A stretch of DNA of 7,456 bases, taken from NCBI GenBank assembly GCA_010027295.1, contig RGVM01000117.1:1-7456 (forward strand), given 5' to 3'. The DNA is from Chitinophagia bacterium (GTDB lineage Bacteria > Bacteroidota > Bacteroidia > Chitinophagales > Chitinophagaceae). Below, piece after piece: positions 7,016 through 7,456 of this stretch. Every line of letters starts with the position of its first letter. Position 1 is the stretch's first letter. A program made the position numbers and the translations under genes. Below the pieces are notes generated by a model that was given only the letters and a program-made list of their open reading frames with translations, had not been told where the DNA came from and searched no databases.

Positions 7016-7456
7016 CGGGATTCAACGGAGAGGCGACCGTCTCACCCATGGACACCCCGGGGCACCATGCGTCCCAGTCGGCCTGCTGGTGCCGATTGAC
7101 GGGCGGCACGAGCCGCATGTCGGCATCCATGTAGATCATCGTCATCACCTTGCGCATGCGGTCGGTGACGTTTGGACCCGCCCGGTGGTAGAGCCATCCG
7201 AGATGGAAGCTGACATCGCCTTCTGCGAAGGGCTCGACGACATGCCGGAAGCCCCTATCCGACAGCAGCCGCTGCAGCAGGGCCTGGCTCTCGTCGCCGA
7301 TCTCCTTATCGCGTCCCTCGGTGAGTGCCTGGCTGCCGGCGCTGAATTCGAGCGGGCCGAGCTCCAGCGGCGTGTCCTGAAGTGGAATCCAGGCCGTCAC
7401 CGTCCGGTCGCTGCTCAGAGGCCAGTAGTACTGGTCGGCATGCCAGGGCGTATGCC
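7002..7456 (-). CDS. Phytanoyl-CoA dioxygenase (PhyH) family Fe(II)/2-oxoglutarate oxygenase, N-terminus outside window
   Basis: The frame is open from the right edge (7456) to a TGA at 7002-7004, giving the last 150 residues. No initiation codon is needed inside the window: the frame reads upstream of the in-frame GTG at 7400 as clearly family-like sequence (HTPWHADQYYWPLSSD). The iron ligands are visible: the HxD pair in WHADQYY (His at 7440-7442, Asp at 7434-7436) and the distal His in GWLYHRAGPN (7185-7187). TVTAWIPLQDTPLELGPLEF is the conserved core strand region, and the DRMRKVMTMIY stretch should supply the arginine that binds 2-oxoglutarate. Such enzymes hydroxylate or oxidise small organic molecules in the cytoplasm, with 2-oxoglutarate and O2 as co-substrates; substrates across the family vary widely. 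It converges on araC with a 14-bp 3' overlap and no terminator between them. Membership and an intact active site are well supported; the substrate is unknown. Confidence 0.92.
   Translation of the reverse strand, partial: HTPWHADQYYWPLSSDRTVTAWIPLQDTPLELGPLEFSAGSQALTEGRDKEIGDESQALLQRLLSDRGFRHVVEPFAEGDVSFHLGWLYHRAGPNVTDRMRKVMTMIYMDADMRLVPPVNRHQQADWDAWCPGVSMGETVASPLNPVIYP

Noticed and set aside
1..7456. CRISPR arrays, tRNA/rRNA genes, insertion sequences or attachment sites
   Set aside because: Reading both strands shows no regularly spaced repeats, no tRNA- or rRNA-like segments, and no transposase or integrase; nearly the whole window is covered by five genes.

Overview
The window looks like chromosomal DNA of a GC-rich member of the Bacteroidota, plausibly the Chitinophagaceae/Chitinophagales. 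This rests on an adjacent SusC/SusD outer-membrane nutrient uptake pair, start regions without a clear Shine-Dalgarno sequence, and the style of the AraC-family regulator. The genus cannot be fixed from the sequence alone. Coding DNA is clearly GC-rich, and the one true intergenic gap (5953-6142) is noticeably more AT-rich.

Layout, left to right: (1) 1-1049, minus strand: a PhoD-like metallophosphoesterase with a signal peptide; its C-terminus lies beyond the left edge. (2) 1073-1109: a strong intrinsic terminator hairpin on the minus strand, just after susD. (3) 1125-2810, minus: a SusD/RagB-type surface lipoprotein. (4) 2830-5952, minus: a SusC/RagA-type TonB-dependent transporter, 19 nt upstream of susD. 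(5) 5953-6142: the divergent promoter region. (6) 6143-7015, plus: an AraC-family regulator with an N-terminal cupin-like sensor domain. (7) 7002-7456, minus: a phytanoyl-CoA dioxygenase-family (PhyH) Fe(II)/2-oxoglutarate oxygenase, cut at its N-terminus by the right edge, whose 3' end overlaps that of araC by 14 bp.

Working model (inference): the SusC/SusD pair binds a ligand at the cell surface and imports it with TonB energy, and the exported PhoD-like enzyme could remove a phosphate or phosphodiester group from it. The divergent AraC regulator is the obvious candidate controller; the SusC lacks the N-terminal STN extension used for sigma/anti-sigma signalling. The PhyH oxygenase may oxidise an imported product or belong to a separate unit. 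No glycoside hydrolase, polysaccharide lyase or sulfatase is visible here, so the substrate is open. All families are known. What merits a second look is the combination of genes, the terminator inside the apparent susCD-phoD unit, and the variant type of PhoD-like protein.
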